From positions 163,618,001 through 163,682,000 of the forward strand of contig JBITNC010000001.1 of the NCBI GenBank assembly GCA_050084985.1: a DNA stretch of 64,000 nucleotides. The letters run 5' to 3'. The notes under the pieces were generated by a model. That model was not told the DNA's origin, ran no database searches, and saw nothing but the letters and a program-made list of their open reading frames with translations. Each line of letters opens with the position of its first letter. Position 1 is the stretch's first letter. Position numbers and translations under genes: made by a program. Below are positions 36,661-48,681 of the stretch, piece after piece. Source of the DNA: Nageia nagi. Its lineage: Eukaryota; Pinophyta.

Positions 36661-37640
36661 GAAGAAGAGGTTCGTATACCGCATACGATCCTAAAATTAT
36701 TGGAAGAATATCCAGATGTCATACCTGAAGAGCTATCAATAGGACTACCACCCAAGAGAGATATTCAACATCACATTGATCTAATTCCAAGTTCAGCCTT
36801 TCCAAATCAGGCAGCCTATCGGCTAAGCCCAACACAAAATGTTGAGTTAAGTAAATAGGTAAATGAATTGATGAAGAAAGATTCATACGCCTGGACTCTT
36901 GACTCCTAAGAAAGATGCCTCCTGGCGGATGTGTATAAATAGTAGAGCCATAAATAAGATCACTATTAGGTTATCAATTTTCGATACCTCGAGTAGATGA
37001 TATGATGGATGTTTGATCGGGGCTAGCTACTTCAATATAATTGATCTTCAGGGCGGCTACTACCAGATCAGTATCAGGGAAGGTGATGAGTGGAAGATAG
37101 CTTTCAAGACCTGATACGGGTTGTATGAATGGATGGTGATGCCATTTGGATTTTCAAATGCACCAAGTACATTTATGCGATTGATGAATAGGGTACTCTA
37201 ATAATACAATGGTAAGTTTATGGTTGTATATTTTGATGATATCTTAATTTTCAGTAAGAGTGAGGTGGATCATTTGTATCATTTGAGGCTGGTGTTAGAT
37301 CTGTTAAGGAAGGAGAAATTGTATGCCAACTTGAAGAAATGCAAATTTCTATAGGAAAGTTTAGTGTTTTTGGGATTTGTGGTCTCAAAAGGTCTCAAGA
37401 TGGAAGAAGAAAAGGTACAAGCGATTGTTGACTGTCCTAGTCCAAGGAGCATAACTGAGGTTAGGAGTTTCCATGGCTTGGCAACCTTTTACAGAAAGTT
37501 CATCAGGAACTTTAGTAGCCTTGTGGCACCTATCACAGAATAAATGAAAGGGAAGGAATTCTCATGGACAAAGGCAGCACAAGAGAGTTTTGAACTCTTA
37601 AAGAAGAAAATAAAAATAGCTCCTATTTTAGTGTTACTTG
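36661..37640 (+). pseudogene. Chromovirus reverse transcriptase
   Basis: RT begins with LLEEYPDVIPEELSIGLPPK and HHIDLIPSSAFPNQAAYRLS. After that it is spread over frames: INFRYLE near 36970, then WKIAFKT-like and MPFGFSNAPSTFMRLMN-like pieces near 37150. VYFDDILIFSKS at about 37228 contains the two catalytic Asp residues of the polymerase active site. A connection region ([34 protein letters not shown]) follows. Frameshifts near 36890 and 37000 disable it. Confidence 0.9.
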
Positions 37641-38099
37641 ATTTCAGAAAACTATTTGAGGTTGATTGTGATGTTTGTCACCTTTGGGATTAGAGTTGTG
37701 TTAAGCCAAGAGGGATGTTCTGTTGCATTCTTCAATGAAAAGTTGTATGAGGTAAGAAGGAACTACTCCACTTATGATGTTGAATTCTACGCTATTGTTC
37801 AAGCATTACGATATTGGTGCCACTACTTACTGTCTAAGGAATTTGTACTCTTCATTGATCATGAAGCATTGAGGTATATTAATTCTCAGAAGAAGTTTAA
37901 TAGTAGGCATGCAAAGTGGGGATCATTCATTCAAGAATATGTGTTTATTTTAAAACATAAATCAAGGAAGCAAAATAAAGTTGCAAATGCATTAAGTAGG
38001 AGAACATTGTTAGTAAGTACCATGGAGAATGTAGTAGTTGGGTTTGAGAGTATCAAAGGTATGTATGAAGATGACTCTAACTTTGCACATGTTGTGTGA
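37638..38099 (+). pseudogene. Chromovirus RNase H
   Basis: The frame shows VLSQEGCSVAFFNEKLYEVR, YSTYDVEFYAIVQALRYWCH, FVLFIDHEALRYINSQKKFN and then SRKQNKVANALSRR. This is the gypsy RNase H with its YSTYDxE(L/F)YA motif and the closing NxVADALSRR. VAN replaces VAD, so one acidic residue is altered. Confidence 0.9.
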
Positions 38100-38189
38100 C
38101 AGTTTAAAGACCCAACCATGGATGAAGTTGGTCTTATTTTTGCAGAATATGTTATGCAGGATGGGTATTTATTCAAGGGTACATAGTTA

Positions 38190-39290
38190 TGTATTCTAGT
38201 TGGTTCCATGAGGGAAAATCTCTTGCGAGAGTTGCATAGCAAGGGTCTAGCTATGCACTTTGGAGTAGACAAAACACTCACACTTGTTGCAAGGAAGTAT
38301 TTTTGGCCAAATTTGAGGGATGTGACCAGGTTTGTGAGATGATGCAGGATATGTCAGACAACTAAAGGCCAGGCTCAAAATACTGGTTTGTATATGCCCT
38401 TCTTGATCCCTACCAAACCTTGGGTAGATTTGAGCATGAATTTTATTTTGGGACTATCATGAACTCAGCAAGGTAAGGATTCAATCTTTGTTGTTGTTGA
38501 TAGGTTCTCTAAGATGGCCCATTTTCTTGCATATAAGAAGATCGAAGATGCCACTAGTGTTGCAATGTTGTTCTTTGATGAAATTGTAAGGCTACATGGA
38601 GTCCCAAAATCTATCACCTCATATCAAGATGTCAAATTTTTTAGCCACTTTTGGAGGACCCTATGGAAGAAAATGGAGACACAGTTACAGTTCAATAGTG
38701 CATATCACCCACAAACTGATGGACAAACAGAGGTTGTAAATCGTAGCTTGGGTAATCTCTTATGATGCATAGTTGGAGCAAAGCCAAAGCAATGGGATCA
38801 AGCTTTAGCATACGCAAAGTTCGCATATAACAGTTCAGTTAATCGATCCACAAGGAAGTCACCATTACAAATTGTTTATGGAAAGAATCCTAAAGGTGTT
38901 CTCGACTTGGTTGAATTACCACTCACACAAAATGTTAGTGATGATGTTGAGGTGTTTGTTAAACACATACAACAATTGCAAGTGGAGGTTCGAGTATAGT
39001 TACAAGAGAATAATGCCAACTATAAGGAAGCAGCAGATTTGCATTGAAGAGAGAAGATATTCCAGGAGGGTGATTTAGTGATGGTCCACCTTCATAGAGA
39101 ACAATTTCCTAAAGGCACGTACAATAAGCTAAAGATGAAGAAGATTGGTCCTTGCAAGATTCTAGAGAAGAGGAATGACAATCCATATAAGGTGGAATTG
39201 CAAGAGGACCTGGATATTTCACCTATTTCAATATTTCTTATTTATATGCATTCCATGGGGAAATTCATGATGGTGAGGTAGAAGGTCAAG
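38190..39290 (+). pseudogene. Chromovirus integrase
   Basis: The zinc-binding domain has MHFGVDKTLTLVARKYFWPN, with CRICQ after one stop. The core has [20 protein letters not shown], then [20 protein letters not shown], where the usual SDRD catalytic Asp position is Tyr, then [17 protein letters not shown] with the Glu retained. The C-terminal domain reads [20 protein letters not shown] and [13 protein letters not shown]. One stop and several shifts occur. Loss of the catalytic Asp means that even a restored frame would be inactive. Confidence 0.9.
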
Positions 39291-39480
39291 TAAACTGGGA
39301 GGAACAGCTTCCCAAGAAAAAGAAGGAACGCATCGTGCAGATCCTTGATCAAAAGGTGATCACCACTAGACATGGCCAATATCCCAAGTACTTGGTATGA
39401 TGGGAAGGATTATCTGTAGCCAAAAATAGTTGGATTTAAGAAGGGGAATTGAAGAAGCTTGACAACAAGAAGCTCCAAGA
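39291..39480 (+). pseudogene. Chromodomain at the integrase C-terminus
   Basis: After the integrase a frame reads ERIVQILDQKVITTRHGQYP, then KYLV, a stop in place of the Gln or Lys before WEGL, then NSWI and EGELKKLDNKKLQEF. This matches the chromodomain pattern (I.IL..R....G....YLVKW.G....ESTWE) that directs chromoviruses to heterochromatin. A stop replaces one residue of the core and the second aromatic region is weak. Confidence 0.82.
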
Positions 39481-39518
39481 ATTCCATCAATTGAACTCAC
39501 AGGAGCTAAGTTCTCTTC

Positions 39519-39530
39519 AACCAAAGGAGA
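39519..39530 (+). promoter_or_regulatory. Chromovirus polypurine tract
   Basis: AACCAAAGGAGA directly precedes the 3' LTR. Confidence 0.85.
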
Positions 39531-40102
39531 TGATGCACTCAATCGGGCCTAAAATCTTGGGTCACCTTGTCAGGCCGTAGCTTTTGATCTGGGTGCCCGT
39601 TGGGGCCCCTTTTTATTTCAAATTGCCTTAGATTTTTTAGACCACATTTTGGGGCCTGATGACTTCATCTTGGACCCTGAATTTCGCATGCAAAGTTATT
39701 TCCCAATTTTTGAAAGTGTTAGTTTTTTAGTAGTTTTTAATAAGAGTATCAATTTAGTGATGCTATTTTAGAAATGGCACAGTTAATCTATAATGGATGC
39801 ATGACTCTAGTTCAAAACTCATCCAAGCTATTTTGTAGCCTTTCTAAAACTAGTAAGCTGATTTTTCTAGGTGTAACAAAAACTTACTATTTTTAGTAAG
39901 TTCCGTTATGTAGAATTGGAGGTGGAATTTGGGTATAAAGGAAATGTAATCCTCTTGAAGGAGGCAATCTAGATTCGAAAATAAAAAAAAATTCATTATT
40001 TGGCGAAATTCTTTGTTCATGGTAATTCTTTGTCTATGGAATTAACAAACCAAAAATTACCCCTTGAGTCCATTATTGGTCTCTTGTAATGAATCTGCAC
40101 CA
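39531..40102 (+). repeat. Chromovirus 3' LTR
   Basis: It is the 572-bp partner of 34371-34942, starts TGATGCACTC, ends CTGCACCA and is followed by ATGGT. Confidence 0.94.
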
Positions 40103-40107
40103 ATGGT

Positions 40108-40262
40108 TCAAAGTGGATGTACTCCCAAGAGTTGAAGGAACCACTATACATGGTGTGTTATCATTTGTGTGACTGATCCTTGTTTTTCTAGATGGATGAA
40201 TGTTAGATTTGTTGGAGAAGCTTCAAGGAGATCTTGGTTTATGAAATCCTTCAATTCCATCA
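40108..40262 (+). repeat. Solo LTR of the Copia-1 family, right part
   Basis: It resumes the Copia-1-like LTR directly after the chromovirus target duplication: GGATGTACTCCCAAGAG against GGATGTACTTCCAAGGAG, then GGAACCACT and GGAGATCTTGG. It ends CAATTCCATCA, followed by CTTTT (40263-40267), the right target duplication. Confidence 0.88.
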
Positions 40263-40267
40263 CTTTT

Positions 40268-40837
40268 GAGCCCAAAAAGCCTAAAAAAGGTCATTATGAC
40301 AAAAAAGCACATTTTGGTCAATTTTGAGCCAAGAAGTGGCCAATATGGTAAAAATGTGCATTTTTGCATAGTTCGAGCCCGGAATGCTTGGAAATGACCA
40401 AAATGCAAAGTTGAGCTCAAAGTGCTCAAAAATACCGAAAATGTAGAATTTGAGCTTGAAATGCCAAAAATATCGAAAATGATCATTTTTGCACATCTTA
40501 AGTCCGAAATTACAGACTTTGAGCTTGAAATATCAAAAATGATCCTTTTTTACCGTTCAAGCTCGAAAATGTTCGAAAATATCAAAAATGGTCGAAAGTG
40601 CATACTTTGAGCCTGGAAATGCATAGCTTGGGCCCATAAAAGATGGAAAAGACCAGAAGTATGCAGTTGAGCCCATAATGGATTAGAAAAACAAGTTTGA
40701 GCATCCTTGGAGGATGAAATCAAAAAATAAGCATTTTGGTGCCTAAGAAGTTGGAGGATGAAATCAAAAAATAAGCATTTTGGTGCCTAAGAAGCCTCGA
40801 GTTGAGCCTAGGAAAATGGGTTTTTTTCTAAATGCTC
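40268..40837. repeat. Short-motif repeat tract (GAGC..GAAATG) with a 44-bp tandem duplication
   Basis: A motif close to TTTGAGCYYGAAATG followed by CCAAAAAT(G/A) sequence recurs every 40-70 bp (for example near 40372, 40453, 40520 and 40558). At 40707-40750 and 40751-40794 a 44-bp unit beginning TTGGAGGATGAAATC is duplicated exactly. No coding sequence is evident. Confidence 0.75.
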
Positions 40838-42200
40838 AAAATGAAAATCTGAGAGAAAGGTGTGATGCCAAATGATGAATTAAGGCAACTTTGCTCTTAG
40901 AAATTTCAAAAAAACTCAAGTTTCACCCTCCAAAAAGTTAGGGGGAGTTTTGCAAGTTTTCCCTCACTCTATCAAATCTCGAAAATGGCCTATTATCTTC
41001 AAAACCTACACCTACGTTTTGGGAGGCCCAAATTGAGATAGAAGTGGGATTTTTGATCTTGGGAGCTTGGAGATTATGATTCTACATCAAATTGGTCTTT
41101 CAAGTTCCCAATTTCGATAAATTTTGCTTCCTCAAAAGTGGAAAATGAGCAAAAAGGACAACCAATAAGAATGCATCAAAATGAAAATCTAAGAGAAAGG
41201 TGTGATGCCGAATCCAATTTTAGGCACCTTTGCTTTTGAAATTTTTGAAAAAAATTAAAAAGCACCCCCCTAAAAGCTAGGCATAGGTTTTGCATGTTTT
41301 CCTACCTTTGGCCAAATTTTGAAAATGGCCTAATTCCCTCAAAACTAGATTGCAAAAAAAAAAAAATGAAATTTTTGATCCCCATGAGGTGCAGGATGGG
41401 ATTTCACACAAAATTGATGATTTGAGTTTTCCAAAAAAATGAGATCTACTTCTTCAAAATCATCAAAAATTGATTAGCCAATGAGAGACCTCCAAAATTT
41501 TCCAAAGTTGGCCAAATCAAAAAAGAAGAAAGAGGTAGGGTAGCAAATCCAAAATGGAGCATCTTTCCTCTTGAAATTAAAAAAAAAAAAACAACAACTT
41601 TTTGACCCCCAAAAAGTTAGGTGGCTCTTTTTCTCAAAGTTCCAAACTTGCCTAAAAATCCCAAAACCTAACCCAAACTTGGGAGTGCCTAAAATTGCTC
41701 AAAAATCAAAACTTTTGGTCCTAAGAGCATGGGAAATCCAATTTTGCACAAGTTTTATGTTTTAAGTTTTTGAAAAAAAACGGATCTACTCCCTCAAAAT
41801 CACAAAAAATGGATCAGCTGATGGGAGAGCTTGAATATTATCCAAATTTTTCAAAATAATCAAAATCAAAATTGGAGAGAAAGGTAGGGTGGAAAATCCA
41901 AAGTTGAGCAACATTGCCTCTTGGAACTTTTCAAAAAACTCAAGATTTGCCTTCCAAAAAGTTAGGGGAGAGTTTTGAAAGTTTTGGGCCATTTCACCAA
42001 AGTTCTAAACATGCCCAAAACCTCTTAAACCTACGCCTAGCCTCCTTCACCCCCAAACTTGCTTAAAGTTGCCATTTTATGATTCCATGTGATAGGTGGT
42101 GTGATTCTACACCATTTTGGTCTCTCATTTGTGCAATTGGTCCATCAAAAACTCCCAAAAACCATCTTTTGGTCTTCAAAGAGGACTCAAGGGCTAACAA
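40838..42200. repeat. Tandem array of four ~340-bp units
   Basis: Units start at about 40838, 41178, 41518 and 41862, each with AAAATGAAAATCTGAGAGAA-like sequence, then GGTGTGATGCC or GGTAGGGTGG, then (T/C)TTGCTCTTAGAAATTTC, CCAAAAAGTTAGG, GCCTA(A/T)T...AAAACC, GGGATTTTTGATC and a closing TCAAATTGGTCTTTCAAG-like segment. Spacing is 340, 340 and 344 bp. Neighbouring units are well diverged, so the array is old. Confidence 0.85.
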
Positions 42201-44241
42201 ACTCAAAATTTAAAATCCAAACTCAAAATATTTGGTACCTATGCTTGTTTCTTGGTCCTTAACATACAAGTTGAATGGTATTCTATGTCAGTTTCTCCTT
42301 TCATGACATCTTTTTAGATCCATCCAAAATCATTACCCTTTCACTTTGAAACTTTCTATTTCCATCCATTTGAGGTTCATCCCTACTCCTTTTTGAAGCA
42401 ATTCAAATGTGAAGTTGTTTGCTTGCAATGTTGGATGAATTGGATGAAGAGTCTTTAACTGATTAAGAAGAGATCAACACTTAGACACCTTCCTGTTAGT
42501 GAACCTCAAACTCATATCCGATCAAGTATTCATTCCTTCTCCAAGGTGTTCTCCTTCACCTTTTACTGTATTGTCTTTATGCTTTATTTATGCTTTCGAA
42601 CCCAAATACAATTTTTAAGTCCACACAAATATTTCGAATAAACTCTATACACCAAATAAAACAACGTTGGTTAACAGACTATTACCTCTCATGAGGGACA
42701 TCACACTTTCTTTTATCTATCTCTACACCAGAAACACACTTGACAAACATACCTACAACGTCAAAACGTTGAGTTGTTGAGTAGGGTGTTTCAACAAGAG
42801 CCTTGGAGGTATAAAGTTCTTTTCAAATGGGGGAATTGGTCACATATTCCCAACTACGTTGCTTGGGAGCTCCTAAGTCCTTCACATGATTTTCAAAGAG
42901 TCGCTGCGGGGAAAGAAAAGCCTCCCAACACATCCGAATATAGTAAATACTTCTACTATATTACAAATATTACAATCCTTAAGGATTATGTGTCTAACAA
43001 CTAGTAGAACTAGCTAGTACATACACTATAATCATGAAGAATATTTACAATTTTTGGCTATATAAGTAACTCTTCCTGTAGATGTTGATGTTTATTCTTA
43101 ATAAATTTGTCCCCAAGTTTTGCTTAACATGTCATTTTATTTCTCTCCCATGCAATCTTTAAACAAATGATTGATATAAGGATCATCTAAAAAAACATAA
43201 CATTAAGCTACTGATTACAATTCAACATGCAAAATAATGTATTGCAGTTTGAAGTAGAAGATCAATATCTTAATAGTTAATTTGGTTGCAGATCATAAAT
43301 TAACATTTTGTTTTCTGTCAGTCGAACATCATCTTAAACTTATTTTTGTATCATGCATTTTATTGTGTAAAATAAACTTATGAAGTCGTCAAAAAACATG
43401 TTACAACTTCACCTAAGATCTTTTTCTTCTGTTTTACCACCAATTGCCTTGTTATAACAAAGATGCAGGGGACCATCCACGCTCAAATTAAAAAAAAAAC
43501 TTGTGCAATTCAACATTTTCTATATCACCTTCCATGTCAAAAGTCATTTTTTCATTGTGTATATTAGTTATTGCGAGCTTGGTTTTGATATTAATAGTAT
43601 ATTATTAGAAATCTTTGGACTTTCAAGGTTTCTAAAGACGAACAAAAGTATTTCAGATGAAACAAATCATGTCACACACTTTTTATGTTTTCTATTTATT
43701 TGTCAGTCTTACAATTAAACCAGATTTGCTGGTTGTTTTTAAATACATCCACATGTAGCTGTAATGGAACATAAGGTCTTGATTAATGGAACAATCTGCA
43801 AGAGAATAATGATATATGAAATAAAAGAATTGCTCTAAAGAGATGGCATGATAGTAGATATCTTAGAAGACCTTTTAATCAATCAACAAAGAGCAGCTCC
43901 TAAGAACTTAATATTCAGGATAAATAGAATTGTGACACTTATCAAAAGAATTATGCAGTCACTATTTTCAACATCATTTGACAAATGCACATGCCAGCCA
44001 GCGATATAGAATGCCAAATTAATCGTCTCAGCCTTCCGGTTGTCCTAGCAACTCTCTTATTTCTCTAAACCTCAGACGGTGAGGTTCCACTCTAAATTGT
44101 GATTGAACTTTCAATATAAATATGAAAGAATAAAAAAACGTCTCTCACAAGTTAACCAATGCAGCTTCTCCATCCAAAATATCACAATTTTTATGTGTAT
44201 AGATATGGTTATAAACCATAGGAAACAGTCACTAGATAAGC
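42201..44241. other. Non-repetitive-looking DNA downstream of the minus-strand gene
   Basis: A 76-codon frame at 42774-43004 (plus strand; WGNWSHIPNYVAWELL) is the only notable reading frame and is not recognised. The rest is AT-rich and may contain the 3' untranslated region of the gene ending at 44242. Confidence 0.4.
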
Positions 44242-47200
44242 TCACTTTGGTGGCTGCCAAGTTCCTGGCTGAAAGGACTGTCCTGTGCCTCTAGGCTCTG
44301 AAGACCTATAAACATTAACAGGATATCAGAAAAAATCCTAAATGAATCATTTTAATGTTAAACTCATTGTAAAGTGATATGTACAATCTGTCAATTTGTT
44401 ATTACAAATCCAAGTTAGTGCATAACTTCTTTGTACTACTTCCGTTATAAAATAATAACGATGTAAGATACAGAAGATCATGGTAGAATGACTATGACAA
44501 AAAAAAATACAAAATAGTACTTTGGAGGGATCTCCATGGTTTTTGAGAGCAAGCATGAAACATCTACAATTGATAAGATATTTATAAAATAAATGACCTA
44601 TGAGAAGTGTCAAATCTATTAACTTTTAGTTTCAGACATTTCTCTACACTGCTTGCAAGGTAAAATTCCAATAATTTAATAAGCAATGTCATGCTTCAGA
44701 GACATGACGAGGCAATTTAATTTAACTATTTGTTAACAGATATACTTGTTTTTTTTAATCAAAAACATCTAAGGAGACCTGTGAACAAAACCACTTACTC
44801 TGAGGGCTGCCAGGTTTCAGGTTGAAAAGAATCTCCTGCCCCTCTTTTTTCCGAATCTCTGTAGCATAGAATGCATAAAGGTTAAATTCTTACCATAATA
44901 TCACAGGAAAGACCAACTAAAATTTCCATGTTGGTCAAAATCTATTTTGGAAAGCAAGATGCACAACGATGATGGACACAGCTATTTTCACTAACATTTC
45001 ATTAATGCATTCTCTCACACATCAACAAAAGACAGAAAAGCCTTCCTTATCATAAGCTTGCCATGGCCTTTCATTGCCGGACAACTGCTCATTTTTCTGA
45101 AGATTTTATTCGGGATGCAACTTTTTGTTGGAAAAAATAAGAATTCTTCAAACTACATTCCTTCCAAGTTGTATTCACTGGAGATAAAGGAAAGAATTAC
45201 TAGAGGCTTGGGCATTTCCAGATCAAATATGATAAGCTGCTTGCCAATTGCACATAACGTTTAGTTATACAAGTTAATAAGTATTTTCCAAAGTGTTCAC
45301 TGAGATCCTTGTTGACTTTTGGCCAACAATCCGTGCAGACTTATGATTTGGTTGGCCTCAATAGTCATCCCACCAGAATTTCAAAGAGATAAATAGCATT
45401 GATCTTGTCCCTTTGGATTTGTTGTAGATATTTGTCTTCCAAAAACAATAGCACTCACTCACCACTTACAAACCAAACAATGTAAAAGAACAAAACGCAT
45501 AAGCATCACAGTTTCCAGCACGGCACATAGCATCAATAACAACTTTCTATTAACTGTTACACAAAAGGAAAAACAATCTCTAATCATAAAACTAGCTAAA
45601 ATTCTCTACTACTAGCTAATAATACTATTTTATTACAGAGACTGAGAATGACTCTTAGTCAGAATAGAGAACATATGACAAATAGGCCACCAAACAACTG
45701 TAAATGACTGATAAATTTAGTCTTAGGAATTTTTTTAATAGACTGAACAGAATTTATTCCTTTGTAATTTTTTTAATAGACTGAACAGAATTTATTCCTT
45801 TGTCTTACTTAACCCCTTTGATATCTGATTTAAAAGAGAATGACCACAGTTCTAAAGTGAGGAATCAGGTTGACACTTGTGCAAAGATCAAACAGGGTAA
45901 GAGGCCAATTGAAATTTGTCTTCTTCCTTCTTCATCAGCATCATCATTCCAACATTTGCTTCTAGAAAGGCTTTTACAGACTCAGTATTTTGGTTGCATT
46001 CAAACTTCAATTGTAAACAAAAATAAGCGGGTCTTTTATGGGACTGCTTTAAGGACATTATGGTTGTCTTTTTCCAGGTATCTATCATAACATTCCAGGA
46101 CAGACTTTAATAGTGTCTGGCAAGGACTTTTTCTGTCACGAGATATTTATGCAATCAAAGTGACAGGTCTGTTATAAAGCAGTTTTGGTAGAGAAGCATT
46201 CAATAAGATGACATGAACAAGTGATTACAACAAACTGCTAAAATTATTTTTGGCCTTTGTTGAGTCATGTGAGGGTTCCAAAGCATCTAGTGTCTAAATT
46301 CATCAAATTCAAAAGCATTTTGACAAATGGATAAAACTGCATTACAAATGTTTCACTGAATCTCTGCAATGCCTCTACCTCATATTTAGTATAACAATAT
46401 GATGGCATCTAAATATGCCATCCCTCTCTACATTTTTCAAATTCAAAAGCTTTTCAATAAATGGGTAAAATTGCATTACAAATGTTTCACTCAATCTCTG
46501 CAATGCCTCTACCTCATATTTAGTATAACAATATGATGTACTAACAATCAACATAAGGAACAATACAAGCATTTTACGGAGAGTGAAGCAGTATAACGAA
46601 TAGAACATGTTTTGGGAAAGCATTCAATGATAGCAATTATATATTGAATGAAACCTTTAAAATGAATAGAATTTATAAATAAAATGTGAAAATGCTAAAA
46701 CAGCTTCAATTTTCCACTTGTATGATAATAACACTTTCCCTGCCTCGTACACAAACCAATTCCAAACAAATGCCAAAGCTCCAAAGCAATTAAATGTGAG
46801 CGTTTTAGGAAGATTGTACCTGAACCTCTCAGCACCTTCGTATGACTCATGTGATATTGTCTCTGTGCCTTCACCTGTTCAAACCATAAATACCACAAGC
46901 AACATTCCAAAGGAAGTGTTACAACCAAAACCATTTTGCACAAAAATGAAATCAATAATAAATGCCCAATCAATAGATATGATATCAACATTGATCATGA
47001 AAGCTTAAACAAAGAAAGGATAGACGAATTAACCCTGAAAAAGACAATCAAAAGAATGACCTCCGTTGAAAAAATGGCTCTAGTGAGTTAACTCCCTAAG
47101 AGAACAATGACTACAATGCCCGACTTGCTGACCCTCTAATGGTATTAGTCTTCGAAATTTACATTTAAGATATATATTTCTTAAACTGAAAAGAATTTAA

Positions 47201-48223
47201 ATCCAAATTTTGCAAATACACGAGTTGAATGAATGGGGGTGTTGCCAAAACATCAACTAGATGCCTATCCTTTATCAAAACATTATAACAAGGAACTGGG
47301 ATAGTACGTAGGTGAACTCTACTATACTCAGGATGGTGTTGCAAGCTCCTAATAGAATCCAATGAACTGTCAAGAGGGTTGATTAGCCGATCTTATTTGA
47401 TAGATGAGGGCAATTAAATTATAATAAACATGAGTAGTTCATCAATCAGCCTAAGGCAATTTAAACATAACTTTTCTCCATTTACCCCTTCTCCCCTTTG
47501 AACAATTATCTTGTGTGTATGCGCTTATTCAAAAGCTCAAGAAAGATCACAGGCAAGACAACAAAGCTAATCCTCTTTATACCCAATCTGCCTTAAGGAA
47601 AAATAGAATTTTTATTAATGTTTTAAATGTCCACTCATGAAAAAAAGGATGTGAATGGGACCCAAATAGAAAATGCCTACCAGACAAATAACTTGCTGAG
47701 ATCTTATTAAATTTGTGATGTTTCTTTTACCTTGCTTATTTACAAAAGAGAAGGCTATGAAATATGTTTGAAAAGATTTAAAAGTAAAATGCGATAAGCA
47801 GGAATAGTTTTCGTTTCACCTGTTAGATGTCAAAAGTTGTTTCAATCATTGCCCAAATCCCCATTCCCACTATAGTGAATCTAATAACTACAATATTTAT
47901 GTTAAACTAAAGAAAAGATTGAATCTCACTAGTGATACCATATGCACTCCCTGCTGTTCAAAGGACTCACTAGTGAGCAGAATATATATTATTTGCATTG
48001 TGTACATATAGTACTTCAATGTAAATTAATCAGTCACAAAATTATGCTTAAAGGAATTCAAGATATCATAAAGAACTTCCTTCAGTCGCAGTAGCATCCA
48101 TGTATATTTCACCATACAGATCATATTCAGGTGCCATGCTAAAATATATACCTTTACTATGGGAAACAGTAGCATCACTCAACTGCTGAATGAACCTTTC
48201 CAAATTTGGTGGACCAACATCAC
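44242..48223 (-). CDS. 3' end of a spliced host-type gene, four short coding exons
   Basis: Four minus-strand exons with consensus splice sites join without a frame break: 48152-48223 (72 nt), 46820-46874 (55 nt), 44799-44858 (60 nt) and 44242-44305 (64 nt, ending in TGA). Each is preceded by ..AG and followed by GT (gtatat, gtacaa, gtaagt). The phases fit exactly at every junction. The peptide includes PPNLERFIQQLSDATVSHSK, then SHESYEGAERFR, then two related segments, GDSFQPETWQPS and GQSFQPGTWQPPK, the latter being the C-terminus. Family not recognised. The introns are 0.5-1.9 kb and no frame-breaking mutation is present, so the gene may be functional. The 5' part was not found; upstream (48230 onward) are insertions, including the solo LTR at 48682. 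Confidence 0.65.
45728..45803. repeat. 38-bp perfect tandem duplication in an intron
   Basis: AATTTTTTTAATAGACTGAA and the next 18 bases occur twice in direct succession. The duplication lies between coding exons at 44858 and 46820. Confidence 0.9.
46304..46538. repeat. Direct repeat of ~101 bp, 134-bp period, in an intron
   Basis: 46304-46404 and 46438-46538 share a block from CAAATTCAAAAGC to TAACAATATGATG with a handful of mismatches, separated by 33 bp. Confidence 0.88.
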
Positions 48224-48681
48224 CTGTATAAGAAAACGAAAACAAAAATGAACTTTAAAACATTTGAGTACAAGAATCTATTTTAAAAAGAAACAAAAAG
48301 AAAACCGAGCTTGACCATATAGTTACTCATAAGCACCTATTCGTGTCAGGTGTAAGATTTTCACTATAACACAGTACTATCAGGTCAACAGTAAAGTGGC
48401 AAATGTACAGGAAGTACGATTGCACAGACAACCCAAGGTGTTCAGAGGCACCATGCTGCTGTGGCTACATCAAGTTCTACATCATTTCAAGGAAAACTAA
48501 ATATGTATTAGCCTAATCATCTTAAATAAAAAATGCAAGCAGCAATATCCAATGCAAGATAAATAAGAGGACATTCATATGTCAGCAAAGATCTATTTTT
48601 CTTCACTTTTGCAACAAGGTAACATTTGTTTCATTGCTATCTCAACATAAGTAATTCCATGACGGATGCTATTCTTCCTCA

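Larger units (their letters stand above)
34371..40102 (+). mobile_element. Chromovirus (Ty3/gypsy with chromodomain), full-length, nested in a copia LTR
   Basis: The element is 5,732 bp. Identical-length LTRs of 572 bp lie at 34371-34942 and 39531-40102, both TGATGCA...TGCACCA. ATGGT is duplicated at 34366-34370 and 40103-40107. A tRNA-Met-type primer site follows the left LTR and a purine tract precedes the right LTR. The domain order is Gag, protease, RT, RNase H, integrase, chromodomain. The LTRs differ at about 5% of positions by hand count, with most differences crowded into the first 150 bp. Frameshifts and stops are few compared with other elements here, so it is the youngest large insertion, yet no full polyprotein frame survives. 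Confidence 0.94.

Noticed and set aside
42774-43004. Small plus-strand gene
   Set aside because: It is a 76-codon frame without family match, splice context or conserved copy; kept only as a remark.
46718-47008. 96-codon plus-strand gene overlapping exon 46820-46874
   Set aside because: The minus strand has a spliced exon with matching phases here, while the plus frame has no supporting feature.
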